DNA from: Cognatilysobacter tabacisoli
Lineage (GTDB): Bacteria > Pseudomonadota > Gammaproteobacteria > Xanthomonadales > Xanthomonadaceae
DNA length: 64,000 bases
Reading direction: 5' to 3'
Assembly (NCBI RefSeq): GCF_003586305.1
Contig: NZ_QXJI01000001.1
Coordinates: 1,612,001-1,676,000 of the forward strand
Position numbers and translations under genes: made by a program. This document shows, piece after piece, positions 43,476 through 53,067 of the stretch (positions are counted from its first letter, which is position 1; every line of letters begins with the position of its first letter). Below the pieces are notes generated by a model. The model was given only the letters and a program-made list of their open reading frames with translations, did no database searches and was not told the DNA's origin.

Positions 43476-46400
43476 TTACGCGTGGCCGCTGACCGGCGGC
43501 GTGGCCGCCTCGAGCTTCTCCAGTTCGTGCGCCACGGCTTCCGGCGACTGCGTGTACTTGGCCAGCAGCAGGTAGAACGCCGGCACCACGTACAGCGACA
43601 GCAGCGTCGAGAACGACACGCCGAAGATCACCACCACGCCGATCGTGGCGCGGCTGGCCGAGCCCGGGCCGCCGGCGATCACCAGCGGCACGGCGCCGAC
43701 CACCGTCGCCACCGAGGTCATCAGGATCGGCCGCAGGCGCACCGCCGACGCTTCGGTGATCGCCGCGGCGATGCTCTTGCCTTCGTCGCGCAGCTGGTTG
43801 GCGAACTCGACGATCAGGATGCCGTTCTTCGCCGCCAGGCCGATCAGCATGACGATGCCGATCTGGCTGAACAGGTTGAGCGTGCCTCCGGTCACGAACA
43901 GGCCGATCAGCGCGCCGAGCACCGCCAGCGGCACCGTCAGCATGATCACCAGCGGGTGGATGAAGCTCTCGAACTGCGCGGCCAGCACCAGGTACACGAT
44001 CAGCAGCGCCAGCCCGAACGTCAGCGCGATCGCGCCGCCGGCGCGCAGGTACTCGCGCGACTCGCCCTTCCAGTCCAGCTGCGCGGTCTCGGGCAGTTCC
44101 TCGGCGGCGACCTGCCGCGTCCACTCGATCGCCTCGCCCATCGTGTAGCCCGGCGACAGGCCGGCGCTGATCGTGATCGCGCGCAGGCGGTTGAAGCGGT
44201 TGAAGCTGCCCGGTTCGGCCACTTCGCGCAGCGTCACCAGGCTCGACAGCGGCACCAGCCCATCGCTGCCGCGCACATAGGTGTTGCCCAGGTCGGCCGG
44301 CGTCGCGCGGTCGCCGCGGTCGGCCTGCAGCAACACGTCGTACTCCTCGCCGTTGTCGACGTAGGTCGTGACCTGGCGCGAGCCCATCATCGTCTCGAGC
44401 GTGCGCCCGATCTCCTGCACCGAGACGCCGAGGTCGGCCGCGCGGTCGCGGTCGATGTCGACGCGCATCTGCGGCCGGGTCTCCTTGTAGTCGGAGTCGG
44501 CGCCGAACAGGCCGGGGTTCTGCTCGATCCGCGCGAGGATCCGGTCGCGCCACTGCGCGAGCTCGGCGTACTCGGGTCCGCCGAGCACCAGCTGGTACGG
44601 CTGGCCGCGGCCGCTGAGCAGGCCCGACGGCACCTGCGCTCGCGCCTGCACGCCGGGCAGCTCGGCCAGCTGGCCGCGCAGCTTGGTCACGACCTCGTCG
44701 GTGGTGGTGTCGCGCTTGTCCCAGTCCTGCAGGAACACGATCACGTTGCCGGTGTGCATCTCCTCGCTGGCGCCGAAGCCGCCCGGCACGCGCGAGTTGG
44801 CGCGCTGGATCGGGCGGTCATCGCCGATGCTCGGGGCGAGGATCGCCTCGACCTGCTGCACCTGCTTGACCGTGTAGTCGAAGCCGGCGCCTTCCGGCCC
44901 CTGGATCGAGATGAAGAAGCGCCCGCGATCCTCGGCCGGCGACAGTTCGCTCGGCACCATCGTGAACAGCAGTGCCGCGGCGCCGAGGCACGCCAGCATC
45001 GCGCCGCCGACCAGCACCATCACGCGCGTCCTCGGCAGCGCGACGATGCGCTGGACCTGGCGGCCGTAGCCTTGGCTGAGGCGATTCAACGTGCGGTTGG
45101 TCCACGCGTTGAAGCCGCGCGGCTCGGTGTGGGCGCGCACCAGCTTCGACGACATCATCGGCGTCAGCGTCAGCGCGACGAACGCCGAGATCGCCACCGC
45201 CGCGGCCAGCGCGACCGACAGCTCGCGGAACAGGCGGCCGGCGTTGCCGTCCATGAAGCCCACCGGCAGGAACACCGCCACCAGCACGGCGGTGGTCGCG
45301 ATCACGGCGAACGCGACCTGCGCGGTGCCGCGGCGCGAGGCGACGAGCGCCGGCTCGCCCAAGTCGGCGCGCCGCTGGATGTTCTCGAGCACGACGATCG
45401 CGTCGTCGACGACCAGGCCGATGCACAGCACCAGCGCCAGCAACGTCAGCAGGTTGATCGTGAAGCCGAACGCATACAGCGCGATGAACGACGCGACCAG
45501 GCACACCGGCACGGTCACCGCCGGGATCAGCGCCGCGCGCAGGCTGCCGAGGAACAGCCAGATCACCAGGAACACCAGCACCAGCGCCTCGGCCAGCGTC
45601 CAGTACACGCGCTCGACCGAGGCCTCGATGAACACGGTGCTGTCGTAGGCGACGAAGATCTCGGTGCCGACCGGCAGCGTCGGCGCGATGCGCTCGGCCT
45701 CGGCGCGCGCGGCGCGGGCGACGTCGAGTGCGTTGGCGGTCGACGTGCGCACGATGCCGATGCCGACGTTCGGCACGGCGTTGCTGCGCAGGTACGAGCG
45801 GCGCTCCTGCGGGCCGACTTCGATCCGCGCCACGTCGCCGAGCTTGACCACGTAGCCGTCGTCGCCCTTCATCAGCGGGACCTGGGCGAACTGTTCGGAC
45901 GTGCGGTAGCCGCGCTCGACGCGCAGGGTGAAGTCGCGGGTGTTGGATTCGATGCGGCCGGCCGGCAGCTCGACGTTCTCGCGCCGCAGCGCGCTTTCGA
46001 CGTCGCCGGCGGTGACGCCGCGCGCGGCCATCGCGTCGCGGTCCAGCCACAGCCGCATCGCGTAGCGCTGGCCGCCGCCGAGCTGCACGCGGGCGACGCC
46101 GTCGAGCGCGGACAGCCGGTCGACGACGTAGCGCTCGGCGTAGTCGGTCAGCTGCAGCGTGTCCATGTTCTCCGACCGCATGTTCAACCAGACGATGACG
46201 TCGGCGTCGGCTTCGACCTTCTCGATCTCCGGCGGGTCGGCCTCTTCGGGCAGGCGGTCTGCGACGCGGCTGATCGCGTCGCGTACGTCGTTGGCGGCGG
46301 CTTCGATGTCGCGCGACAGGTTGAACTCGATGGTGACCTGCGAGCGGCCGTTGACGCTGCGCGACTGGATCGTGTTGATGCCCTCGGTGCCCGACAGCGC

Positions 46401-46607
46401 GTCCTCGAGGATCTGGGTGACGCGGGTCTCGACCACGGCCGCGGACGCGCCCGGGTAGGTCACGTCGACCGACACGATCGGCGGGTCGATGTTCGGCAGC
46501 TCGCGCAGCGTCAGGCGCATGAAGGCCATCGCGCCGAGCACGACCAGCATCAGGCTCATCACCGTGGCGAACACGGGGCGGCGGATCGAGACGTCTGAAA
46601 GCTTCAT
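43476..46607 (-). CDS. RND (HAE1) efflux pump inner-membrane transporter
   Basis: A 1043-residue proton-driven exporter with twelve transmembrane helices. The N-terminus MKLSDVSIRRPVFATVMSLM is that of the MexK/MuxB-like HAE1 subfamily. The TM4 proton-relay segment GLVVDDAIVVLENIQRR keeps both aspartates. Two large periplasmic loops (about 35-330 and 560-870) form the porter and docking domains; the repeat of the relay region in the second half is GLAAKNGILIVEFANQLRDEG. The adaptor gene lies 43 bases upstream; no outer-membrane TolC-type gene is in the window, so one from elsewhere must serve. Substrates unknown; the subfamily exports drugs and detergents. Confidence 0.94.
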   Translation of the reverse strand: MKLSDVSIRRPVFATVMSLMLVVLGAMAFMRLTLRELPNIDPPIVSVDVTYPGASAAVVETRVTQILEDALSGTEGINTIQSRSVNGRSQVTIEFNLSRDIEAAANDVRDAISRVADRLPEEADPPEIEKVEADADVIVWLNMRSENMDTLQLTDYAERYVVDRLSALDGVARVQLGGGQRYAMRLWLDRDAMAARGVTAGDVESALRRENVELPAGRIESNTRDFTLRVERGYRTSEQFAQVPLMKGDDGYVVKLGDVARIEVGPQERRSYLRSNAVPNVGIGIVRTSTANALDVARAARAEAERIAPTLPVGTEIFVAYDSTVFIEASVERVYWTLAEALVLVFLVIWLFLGSLRAALIPAVTVPVCLVASFIALYAFGFTINLLTLLALVLCIGLVVDDAIVVLENIQRRADLGEPALVASRRGTAQVAFAVIATTAVLVAVFLPVGFMDGNAGRLFRELSVALAAAVAISAFVALTLTPMMSSKLVRAHTEPRGFNAWTNRTLNRLSQGYGRQVQRIVALPRTRVMVLVGGAMLACLGAAALLFTMVPSELSPAEDRGRFFISIQGPEGAGFDYTVKQVQQVEAILAPSIGDDRPIQRANSRVPGGFGASEEMHTGNVIVFLQDWDKRDTTTDEVVTKLRGQLAELPGVQARAQVPSGLLSGRGQPYQLVLGGPEYAELAQWRDRILARIEQNPGLFGADSDYKETRPQMRVDIDRDRAADLGVSVQEIGRTLETMMGSRQVTTYVDNGEEYDVLLQADRGDRATPADLGNTYVRGSDGLVPLSSLVTLREVAEPGSFNRFNRLRAITISAGLSPGYTMGEAIEWTRQVAAEELPETAQLDWKGESREYLRAGGAIALTFGLALLIVYLVLAAQFESFIHPLVIMLTVPLAVLGALIGLFVTGGTLNLFSQIGIVMLIGLAAKNGILIVEFANQLRDEGKSIAAAITEASAVRLRPILMTSVATVVGAVPLVIAGGPGSASRATIGVVVIFGVSFSTLLSLYVVPAFYLLLAKYTQSPEAVAHELEKLEAATPPVSGHA

Positions 46608-46650
46608 CGGCGGGGTCCTGCAGGGGCGGCCGCGGCGGCCGCGCGGGGCA

Positions 46651-47745
46651 TCACGGCGTGGCGGGCGCGGCGGGCTTGGCGTCGGCGTCGGCGGGCTGCG
46701 GGGCCGCGGCCTTGGCCTCGACCACCTTGGCGCCCGGGCGCAGCTTGCCGGTGCCGTCGACGACGATGCGGTCCCCGGCCTGCACGCCGGTCGCGATCTC
46801 GGCCAGGCCGTCGCGGCGCGTGCCGACCGTGACGTCGACGCGCTCGACCGTGCCGTCCGCCTTGACCCGATACACGAAGGTGTCGCTGCCGACCTGCACC
46901 ACCGAAATCTCCGGCAGCAGCAGCGCCTGCCGCTGCGGGCGCTGCAGTTCGACCCGCAGCAGCATCCCCGGCCGCAGCGTGCGGTCGGTGTTGATGAAGT
47001 CGCCGCGCACCGTGATCGCGCGCGTGGTCGGGTCGACGCGCGCGTCGACGGTCGAAACGATGCCGTCGAACGAACGGTCGGCGTAGGCGTCGGTGCGCCC
47101 GGACAGTCGCTGGCCCGCGGCCAGCTCGGCCAGCCGCAGCTCCGGCACCGGGAAATCGACGAACACGCGCGCGGTGTCGTCGAGCGTCGCGATCGCGGTG
47201 CCCGGGGTCACCAGCGTGCCGGGGCTGACCTGGCGCAGGCCGAGCACGCCGGCGAACGGCGCGCGGATCACGCGGTCGCCGAGGTTGGCGCGGATCTCGG
47301 CGACGCGCGCGTTCGCGGCATCGCGCGCGGCGCGCTGGGTGTCGAGCGCCGAGCGTGCGACCAGCTGCTGGGCGGCCAGCTCGCTCTGGCGGCGGAACAG
47401 CCGGTCGGCCTCGACCGCCTGCGCCTGCGCGGCGGCCAGCTCGGCCTGCTGCGCCTGCCCGCTCAGCGTCACCAAAGGCTGCCCGGCCGCGACCACGTCG
47501 CCGCTGTCGAAGTGCACGCGCTGCACTGTCTCGCTGACCTTGGCGGTGATCGTCACCGACTCGCGCGCCTTGACCGTGCCGAGCGCCTGCAACGTATCGT
47601 TCCACGGCTGCGGACGCAGCACCTGGGTGGTGACGGTGACCGGGCGGTCGCCGCCCTGCTGGGGAGCGGCGTCCTTGCCGCACGCGGCAAGCAGCAGGGC
47701 GAACGCGAAGGCGCCTAGCGCGCCGGGCAGGATCTGGTTACGCAT
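46651..47745 (-). CDS. RND efflux periplasmic adaptor lipoprotein
   Basis: A 364-residue membrane-fusion protein. The N-terminus has a lipoprotein signal with lipobox LLAAC (Cys22). Then come a beta-barrel part, lipoyl half-motifs (SVTITAKVSETVQRVHFDSG and VIRAPFAGVLGL), a helical hairpin (about 95-150, rich in Ala, Gln and Arg), and a membrane-proximal domain ending in an Ala/Pro-rich tail. It would link the RND pump to an outer-membrane channel. The ATG at 47745 has GAGAGAGG as ribosome-binding site. First gene of the pump operon; no regulator gene is adjacent. Confidence 0.93.
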   Translation of the reverse strand: MRNQILPGALGAFAFALLLAACGKDAAPQQGGDRPVTVTTQVLRPQPWNDTLQALGTVKARESVTITAKVSETVQRVHFDSGDVVAAGQPLVTLSGQAQQAELAAAQAQAVEADRLFRRQSELAAQQLVARSALDTQRAARDAANARVAEIRANLGDRVIRAPFAGVLGLRQVSPGTLVTPGTAIATLDDTARVFVDFPVPELRLAELAAGQRLSGRTDAYADRSFDGIVSTVDARVDPTTRAITVRGDFINTDRTLRPGMLLRVELQRPQRQALLLPEISVVQVGSDTFVYRVKADGTVERVDVTVGTRRDGLAEIATGVQAGDRIVVDGTGKLRPGAKVVEAKAAAPQPADADAKPAAPATP

Positions 47746-47994
47746 GCCTCTCTCTATGGGGGTCGACGCTGGGCAGCGGCGAGTCTAGCCGCGGAGCATC
47801 AACGCCCGCGTGGGCCAAAGGTTGACGGGGTGGGGTTTACAGCCGACTCGGCAAAGCCCGTGACCGGGTTGGCGCAGCGTCCCACTCTGGCACAGCGCAG
47901 TGAGCGACGCGTCACCCCGCGCGGCCTCCTTTCCTACGGCACGCCGTCTCATCCGGATGCATCCTGCATCCCCCGACCCCGGAGTCACCGGCCC

Positions 47995-48948
47995 ATGATC
48001 CACGACAGCATCCTCGACACCGTCGGACGCACCCCCATCGTCCGGCTGCACCGCATCGCCCCGTCGCACGTCACCGTCTACGCGAAGGTCGAATCGTTCA
48101 ACCCCGGCGGCTCGGTCAAGGACCGGCTGGCGCTGGCGATCATCCTCGACGCCGAAGCCCGCGGCCTGCTGAAACCCGGCGACACCGTGGTCGAGGCCAC
48201 GTCGGGCAACACCGGCGTCGCCCTGGCGATGGTGTGCGCGGCGCGCGGGTACAAGTTCGTGGCGACGATGGCAGAAACGTTCTCGATCGAGCGCCGCAAG
48301 CTGATGCGCGCATACGGCGCGAAGGTGATCCTGACCCCGGCGGCCGAGCGCGGCAGCGGCATGGTCCGGCGCGCGAAAGCGCTCGCCGAGCAGCACGGCT
48401 GGTTCTACGCGCGCCAGTTCGAGAACCCGGCCAACCCGGCGTACCACCGGCAGACCACCGCGGCGGAGATCCTGCAGGACTTCGCCGGCCGGCGGCTCGA
48501 CCACTTCGTCACCGGCTGGGGCACCGGCGGCACGCTGACCGGCGTCGGCGAAATGCTGCGCGCCGGCCGCCCCGAGGTCCGCATCACCACGTGCGAGCCG
48601 GCCGGCGCGGCGCTGCTGATGGGCAAGGAGTGGCAGCCGCACAAGATCCAGGGCTGGACGCCGGACTTCATCCCCGAGGTGCTGAACCGCGACGTCGCCC
48701 ATGAGGTGCTGCCGGTCGACGACCTGGTCGCGCGCGACACCGCACGCCGGCTCGCCGCGGAGGAAGGCATCTTCGTCGGCATTTCCGCGGGCGCGACGAT
48801 GGCCGCGGCGCTCGACGTGGCCGCCCGGGCCAACGACGGCGACGTGATCCTCGCGATGCTGCCCGACACCGGCGAACGCTACCTGTCGACGATCCTGATG
48901 GAGGGCGTCGCGGACGGCTCGGACGACGACTGGCTGGCGACGCTGTAG
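47995..48948 (+). CDS. cysK: Cysteine synthase (O-acetylserine sulfhydrylase)
   Basis: A 317-residue PLP enzyme (fold type II) that makes cysteine from O-acetylserine and sulfide. Signatures: the PLP lysine in NPGGSVKDR at about 35-43, TSGNTG (substrate loop), [11 protein letters not shown] (phosphate loop) and ISAGAT near the C-terminus. [14 protein letters not shown] fits the CysK branch (KIQG-x-GAGFIP) better than CysM, though the sequence differs from the classic form, so CysM-like use of thiosulfate cannot be excluded. The ATG at 47995 has GGAG ten bases upstream; the frame is open to 47830. The 249 bases before it show no firm promoter. Confidence 0.85.
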   Translation: MIHDSILDTVGRTPIVRLHRIAPSHVTVYAKVESFNPGGSVKDRLALAIILDAEARGLLKPGDTVVEATSGNTGVALAMVCAARGYKFVATMAETFSIERRKLMRAYGAKVILTPAAERGSGMVRRAKALAEQHGWFYARQFENPANPAYHRQTTAAEILQDFAGRRLDHFVTGWGTGGTLTGVGEMLRAGRPEVRITTCEPAGAALLMGKEWQPHKIQGWTPDFIPEVLNRDVAHEVLPVDDLVARDTARRLAAEEGIFVGISAGATMAAALDVAARANDGDVILAMLPDTGERYLSTILMEGVADGSDDDWLATL

Positions 48949-49072
48949 TCGCCGGCGCGCGCGCGGACTGCGAACGCGCGCACGGAACGGGCCACGCGCG
49001 CCGGTGCCGCGCGACGAACGGCGGCCCAGCGGGCGTCGGCGGGATTGCCGTGCACGGCACGTACACACGAAG

Positions 49073-49648
49073 ATGGAACCGGTTTCCGCTTCCGGCACGT
49101 CCTTGCGCATCCAGGTCCTCCAAGCCGACATCACCGCGCTCGCCGTCGACGCGATCGTCAATGCGGCGAATGAAGCCCTCCTCGGAGGCGGCGGCGTCGA
49201 CGGCGCGATCCACCGCGCGGCCGGCCCGCGCCTGCTGGCCGAATGCGCGGCGCTGCCCGAGGTACGCCCGGGGGTACGCTGCCCGACCGGCGAGGCCCGC
49301 GCGACCGGCGGCCACCGCCTGCACGCGCGCCACGTGATCCACACGGTCGGCCCGGTCTGGCAGGGCGGCCACGCCGACGAGGCGACGCTGCTGGCGGCCT
49401 GCTACCGCGCCAGCCTGCAGCTGGCCGCACTGCGCGGCGCCCATTCGATCGCGTTCCCGGCGATCAGCTGCGGCGTGTACGGCTACCCGGCCGAGCTGGC
49501 CGTGCCGCTGGCGGTCTCGACCGTGCACGACTGGCTGCTGCGCGACACGCCGCCGCGGCAGGTGGTGTTCTGCTGCTTCGACGCCGCGATGACCGCGCGC
49601 TACCGCGACGCGGTGGCGGCCGTGCTGCCGGCGCCCAGCGAGGCCTGA
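49073..49648 (+). CDS. Macro-domain protein (YmdB-like O-acetyl-ADP-ribose deacetylase)
   Basis: A 191-residue single macro domain. The ADP-ribose site is shown by [27 protein letters not shown] at about 20-46 (key residues Asn-Ala-Ala-Asn and the Gly-rich loop), then [16 protein letters not shown] and [12 protein letters not shown] at about 125-136. This is the MacroD/YmdB class, which removes acetyl groups from O-acetyl-ADP-ribose and can reverse protein mono-ADP-ribosylation. E. coli YmdB also affects RNase III. The ATG at 49073 starts just before the domain; longer frames are GC-rich noise. A hairpin terminator follows at 49685. It stands alone between cysK and the aldolase gene. Confidence 0.9.
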   Translation: MEPVSASGTSLRIQVLQADITALAVDAIVNAANEALLGGGGVDGAIHRAAGPRLLAECAALPEVRPGVRCPTGEARATGGHRLHARHVIHTVGPVWQGGHADEATLLAACYRASLQLAALRGAHSIAFPAISCGVYGYPAELAVPLAVSTVHDWLLRDTPPRQVVFCCFDAAMTARYRDAVAAVLPAPSEA

Positions 49649-49684
49649 GCCACCGCGGCACCGGGCGATCGCGACGCACACACA

Positions 49685-49715
49685 GCAGAACGCCGGCGCG
49701 AGGCCGGCGTTCTGC
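49685..49715. terminator. Bidirectional terminator between the macro-domain and aldolase genes
   Basis: A 13-bp perfect stem GCAGAACGCCGGC/GCCGGCGTTCTGC with a five-base loop between two convergent genes; short T-rich tail (GTTTGC) on the plus side. Confidence 0.75.
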
Positions 49716-49738
49716 GTTTGCAGCGTAGCGCGCGCGGA

Positions 49739-50749
49739 TTACGCGGCGGCCTGCCACTGGCCGAGCGCGGCCAGGCCGTTGTCGCGGGCGCGGGCATACA
49801 CCGTCGCCTGCGCGGCGGCGACGTTGCCGGCGAGGTCCTGCGACCACAGCTTCAGCGCGGCCGACTGCATCGCGCGGCCGTACGAGAACGACAGCGGCCA
49901 CGGGTTCGGGCCCATCTGGTTCATCGCGTTGAGGTGCGCGGTCGCGGCCTCGTCGCTCTGGCCGCCCGACAGGAACACGATGCCCGGCAGCGTCGCCGGC
50001 ACGGTCGCCTTGAGGCACTGCAGCGTCGCCGCGGCGACCTCCTCGACCGTGGCCTGCTCGGCGCAGGTGCTGCCCGGCAGCACCATCGACGCCTTCAGGA
50101 TCGTGCCCTCGAGCATCACGCTGTGCTCGTACAGCGACGCGAACAGCGAACGCAGGGTGACCTCGGTGACCTCGAAGCAGGTCTCGATGTCGTGGCTGCC
50201 GTCCATGATCACTTCCGGCTCGACCATCGGCACGATGCCCTGCTCCTGGCACAGCGCGGCGTAGCGGGCCAGCGCGTGGGCGTTGGAGTCGATGCAGGTG
50301 CCCGACGGGATGTCGTCGCCGATGTTGATGACCGCGCGCCACTTGGCGAAGCGCGCGCCGAGCTTGTAGTACTCCTCGAGCCGCGCGCGCAGGCCGTCGA
50401 GGCCCTCGGTGACGACCTCGCCCGGGCAGCCGGCGAGCGGGAACGTGCCCTTGTCGACCTTGATGCCGGGGATCATGCCGCGCTCGGCCATCAGCCGGGC
50501 GAACGGCACGCCGTCTTTGGTCGACTGCCGGATCGTCTCGTCGTACAGGATCGCGCCGGAGATGTAGTCGCCCAGCTTCGGCGTGGTCAGCAGCAGCTCG
50601 CGGTAGGCCCGGCGGTGCTCCTCGGTGTTCTCGATGCCGACGCCGGCGAACCGCTTGGCGATGGTGGCGTTCGACTCGTCGATCGCGATGATGCCCTTGC
50701 CCGGGGCAACCATGGCGAGGGCGGTTTCGGCAAGCTGTTCGATGCTCAT
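49739..50749 (-). CDS. Class I fructose-bisphosphate aldolase
   Basis: A 336-residue Schiff-base aldolase that splits fructose 1,6-bisphosphate in glycolysis. It is of the metazoan-like class I type: GKGIIAIDESNATIAKRF at the N-terminus, FAKWRAVINIGDD, VPMVEPEVIMDGSHDIE, and the Schiff-base lysine in LEGTILKASMVLPG, then FLSGGQSDEAATAHLNAMN. The family gene name differs between databases (fba, fda), so no symbol is given. The ATG at 50749 follows AGGACGTCC-type sequence; the frame extends to 50836. It is last in the minus-strand glycolytic group and lies 121 bases after pyk. Confidence 0.94.
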   Translation of the reverse strand: MSIEQLAETALAMVAPGKGIIAIDESNATIAKRFAGVGIENTEEHRRAYRELLLTTPKLGDYISGAILYDETIRQSTKDGVPFARLMAERGMIPGIKVDKGTFPLAGCPGEVVTEGLDGLRARLEEYYKLGARFAKWRAVINIGDDIPSGTCIDSNAHALARYAALCQEQGIVPMVEPEVIMDGSHDIETCFEVTEVTLRSLFASLYEHSVMLEGTILKASMVLPGSTCAEQATVEEVAAATLQCLKATVPATLPGIVFLSGGQSDEAATAHLNAMNQMGPNPWPLSFSYGRAMQSAALKLWSQDLAGNVAAAQATVYARARDNGLAALGQWQAAA

Positions 50750-50870
50750 GGACGTCCTGCGGCAGCGGGTGGAAAGAGGCGGAATTATAGCCCGCCCCGG
50801 CTGCCGGTCGGCCCAGGGTCCCACGCGGCGCCGCACCGGCGCCCGGTCTCGCGGCCGCGGCCGCGCGGCG

Positions 50871-52337
50871 TCAGAGCTCGCCGAGGCCCTCGGCGCGGCC
50901 GTCGGCGCCGACCTGCAGCAGGCGCAGCGTGTTGGTCGCGCCGTGGGTCTCCATGTGCTCGCCGCTGGTGAACACCACGCGCTCGCCCGGCGACAGCAGG
51001 CCCGCCTCGACCAGCGTGCGCACGCTGCCGCGGGCGGCCTCGCGCGGGGTCTGGCCGCGGCTGTCGTAGCCCATCGGGAACACGTCGCGCATCAGCGCCA
51101 TGCGCCGGCGCGCGCCGTCGTGGCGCGCGAACGCGTAGATCGGCGCGTTCGAGCGGAACCGCGACAGGTAGCGGGGCGTGCCGCCGGACTCGGTCATCGC
51201 GACGATCGCGCGCACGCCGATGTGCTCGGTCAGGAACATCGTCGCCATCGCGATCGCCTGGTCGGCGCGCTCGAGGCCGCGCTGCGCCTTCTCGAAATCG
51301 GTGTCGTGGGCAAAGTGGCGCTCGGCGCCGGCGCAGATGCGCGCCATCGCCTCGACCGCCTTGACCGGGAAGCTGCCGGCCGCGGTTTCCTGCGACAGCA
51401 TCACCGCGTCGGTGCCGTCGATTACCGCGTTGGCGACGTCGAGCACCTCGGCGCGGGTCGGGATCGGCGAGTCGACCATCGACTGCAGCATCTGGGTCGC
51501 GGTGATCACCACCCGGTTCTGCGCCAGCGACTCGCGGATGATCTTCTTCTGCAGGCCCGGCAGCTCGGCGTCGCCGATCTCCACGCCGAGGTCGCCGCGC
51601 GCGACCATGACCACGTCGCTGGCCTCGACGATCTCGGCGAGGTTCTCGATCGCCTCCGCGCGTTCGATCTTCGACACCAGCGCCGCGTCGCAGCCGTGCG
51701 CCCGCGCCACGGCGCGCGCGTCGTGCATGTCCTGCGCGTTGCGGCAGAACGACACGGCGATGAAGTCCACGCCGATCTGCGCGGCCACCGCGATCAGGGA
51801 TTTGTCGTGCTCGGTCAGCGCGCCGAGCGACAGTCCGCCGCCCTGCTTGTTGAGCCCCTTGCGATTCGACAGCGTGCTGTCGTTGAGCACGGTCGTGACG
51901 ATGCGCTCGCCGTCGACGGCGTCGACCTGCAGCTGCACCACGCCGTCGTCGAGCAGCAGCACGTCGCCCGGAGCGACGTCGCCGGGCAGCCCGAGGTAGC
52001 TGACGCCGACCTGGGTCTCGTCGCCGGGCGGCGCGTCCGCATTCGCGACCAGGGTGAAGCGGTCGCCCGCCTTCAGCCGGACCTTGTCGTTGGCGAACTT
52101 CTCGATGCGGATCTTCGGCCCGGGCAGGTCGGCAAGGATGCCGACCTCGATGCCGAGCCGCTGCGCCGCCTCGCGCACCGCCTGCGCCCGCGCGACCTGC
52201 GCCGAGGGGTCGCCGTGCGAGAAGTTCAGCCGCACCGCGTTGACGCCGGCGCGCAGCAGCGCGTCGAGCACGCCGGGCGCGTCGGTCGCCGGGCCGAGGG
52301 TGGCGAGGATCTTGGTGCGGCGTGGCGGGACGGACAT
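50871..52337 (-). CDS. pyk: Pyruvate kinase
   Basis: A 488-residue glycolytic enzyme that makes pyruvate and ATP from phosphoenolpyruvate. Motifs: RRTKILATLGPATD at the N-terminus, NAVRLNFSHG, the active-site SKIERAEAIENL with its lysine, VMVARGDLGVEIG and VITATQMLQSM. The C-terminal allosteric domain ends GLGEL. Length fits bacterial type II pyruvate kinases. The ATG at 52337 begins the conserved N-terminus; a GTG at 52367 is an alternative. The next gene downstream is the aldolase; pgk is upstream on the same strand, but the divergent GNAT gene is placed between. Confidence 0.96.
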   Translation of the reverse strand: MSVPPRRTKILATLGPATDAPGVLDALLRAGVNAVRLNFSHGDPSAQVARAQAVREAAQRLGIEVGILADLPGPKIRIEKFANDKVRLKAGDRFTLVANADAPPGDETQVGVSYLGLPGDVAPGDVLLLDDGVVQLQVDAVDGERIVTTVLNDSTLSNRKGLNKQGGGLSLGALTEHDKSLIAVAAQIGVDFIAVSFCRNAQDMHDARAVARAHGCDAALVSKIERAEAIENLAEIVEASDVVMVARGDLGVEIGDAELPGLQKKIIRESLAQNRVVITATQMLQSMVDSPIPTRAEVLDVANAVIDGTDAVMLSQETAAGSFPVKAVEAMARICAGAERHFAHDTDFEKAQRGLERADQAIAMATMFLTEHIGVRAIVAMTESGGTPRYLSRFRSNAPIYAFARHDGARRRMALMRDVFPMGYDSRGQTPREAARGSVRTLVEAGLLSPGERVVFTSGEHMETHGATNTLRLLQVGADGRAEGLGEL

Positions 52338-52404
52338 GGGATGCACGGGTGGGTGGTTGCGGGCCACGCTAGCACAGGCGTTCCACGGTCACGGACTGCA
52401 TACG

Positions 52405-52410
52405 TATTCT
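52405..52410 (+). promoter_or_regulatory. Candidate -10 of the GNAT gene (leaderless start)
   Basis: TATTCT ends six bases before the ATG at 52417; no ribosome-binding site is visible in the short gap. Confidence 0.35.
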
Positions 52411-52416
52411 GTGCCG

Positions 52417-53022
52417 ATGGACGCATCGACCCTCGCCAGACCCGCGTTTCCGCCTGCGCTCGAAGGCGCGCGCGTGCGCTTGCGCGCGCACCGCGACGAC
52501 GACCTCGACGACCTGCACGCGGTGCATTCGGACCCGGCGGTGATGCGCTTCTGGAGCACGCCGGCGTGGACCGACGTCGATCGCACCCGGGAACGGCTGG
52601 CCGTTGCGCAGGCCGGCAACGACCCGGATGCGTACCTGGCCTGGGCGATCGCAGACCGCGACGACGACCGCCTGCTCGGCGGCGTCACCGTGTTCCGCAT
52701 CGATCGCGCGCAGGGGCGCGCCGAAGTCGGCTACGCGCTGCGATCGTCGGCGTGGGGACGCGGCCATGCGCAGGAGGCGCTGCGGCTGGCGCTCGCGTAT
52801 GTGTTCGCATTGCTGGCACTGCGCCGGATCGAGGCCGACATCGACCCGCGCAATCTCGCGTCGTGCCGGCTGGTCGAGCGCCTCGGGTTCGTGCGCGAGG
52901 GGCTGCTGCGCGAGCGCTGGTGCGTGGCCGGCGAACTGCAGGACACCGCGCTGTACGGACTGCTGGCGCGGGACTTCATCGACGCGCCGCCTGCTTCGCG
53001 GCCGCGCACCGCGCTCGACTGA
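52417..53022 (+). CDS. GNAT-family N-acetyltransferase (RimJ/RimL-like)
   Basis: A 201-residue acetyl-CoA-dependent transferase. The RimJ/RimL subfamily is shown by the N-terminal RVRLRAHRDDDLDDLHAVHSDP, RFWSTPAWTD, the mid-sheet RAEVGYALRSSAWGRGHAQEAL (motif A with the R/Q-x-x-G-x-G/A CoA loop at about 118-126) and NLASCRLVERLGFVREGLLRERW (motif B). Typical targets are ribosomal proteins, small amines or antibiotics; the gene gives no hint. It is oriented against pyk and pgk and interrupts that pair. The start is preceded by a -10-like TATTCT instead of a ribosome-binding site. Confidence 0.85.
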   Translation: MDASTLARPAFPPALEGARVRLRAHRDDDLDDLHAVHSDPAVMRFWSTPAWTDVDRTRERLAVAQAGNDPDAYLAWAIADRDDDRLLGGVTVFRIDRAQGRAEVGYALRSSAWGRGHAQEALRLALAYVFALLALRRIEADIDPRNLASCRLVERLGFVREGLLRERWCVAGELQDTALYGLLARDFIDAPPASRPRTALD

Positions 53023-53067
53023 GCGCGGGCGCGGCGGGGCGCTCGCCCCGCGTCCGGAGCGGTCAGA

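Noticed and set aside
42573-46598. A 1341-codon plus-strand frame opposite rlmB and the RND pump
   Set aside because: Low-complexity His/Arg/Gln-rich translation and no ribosome-binding site; the minus-strand genes explain the DNA.
53034-53051. Hairpin GCGGGGC/GCCCCGC between the GNAT gene and pgk
   Set aside because: No T-run on either side and a stem of only seven pairs in very GC-rich DNA; not listed as a terminator.
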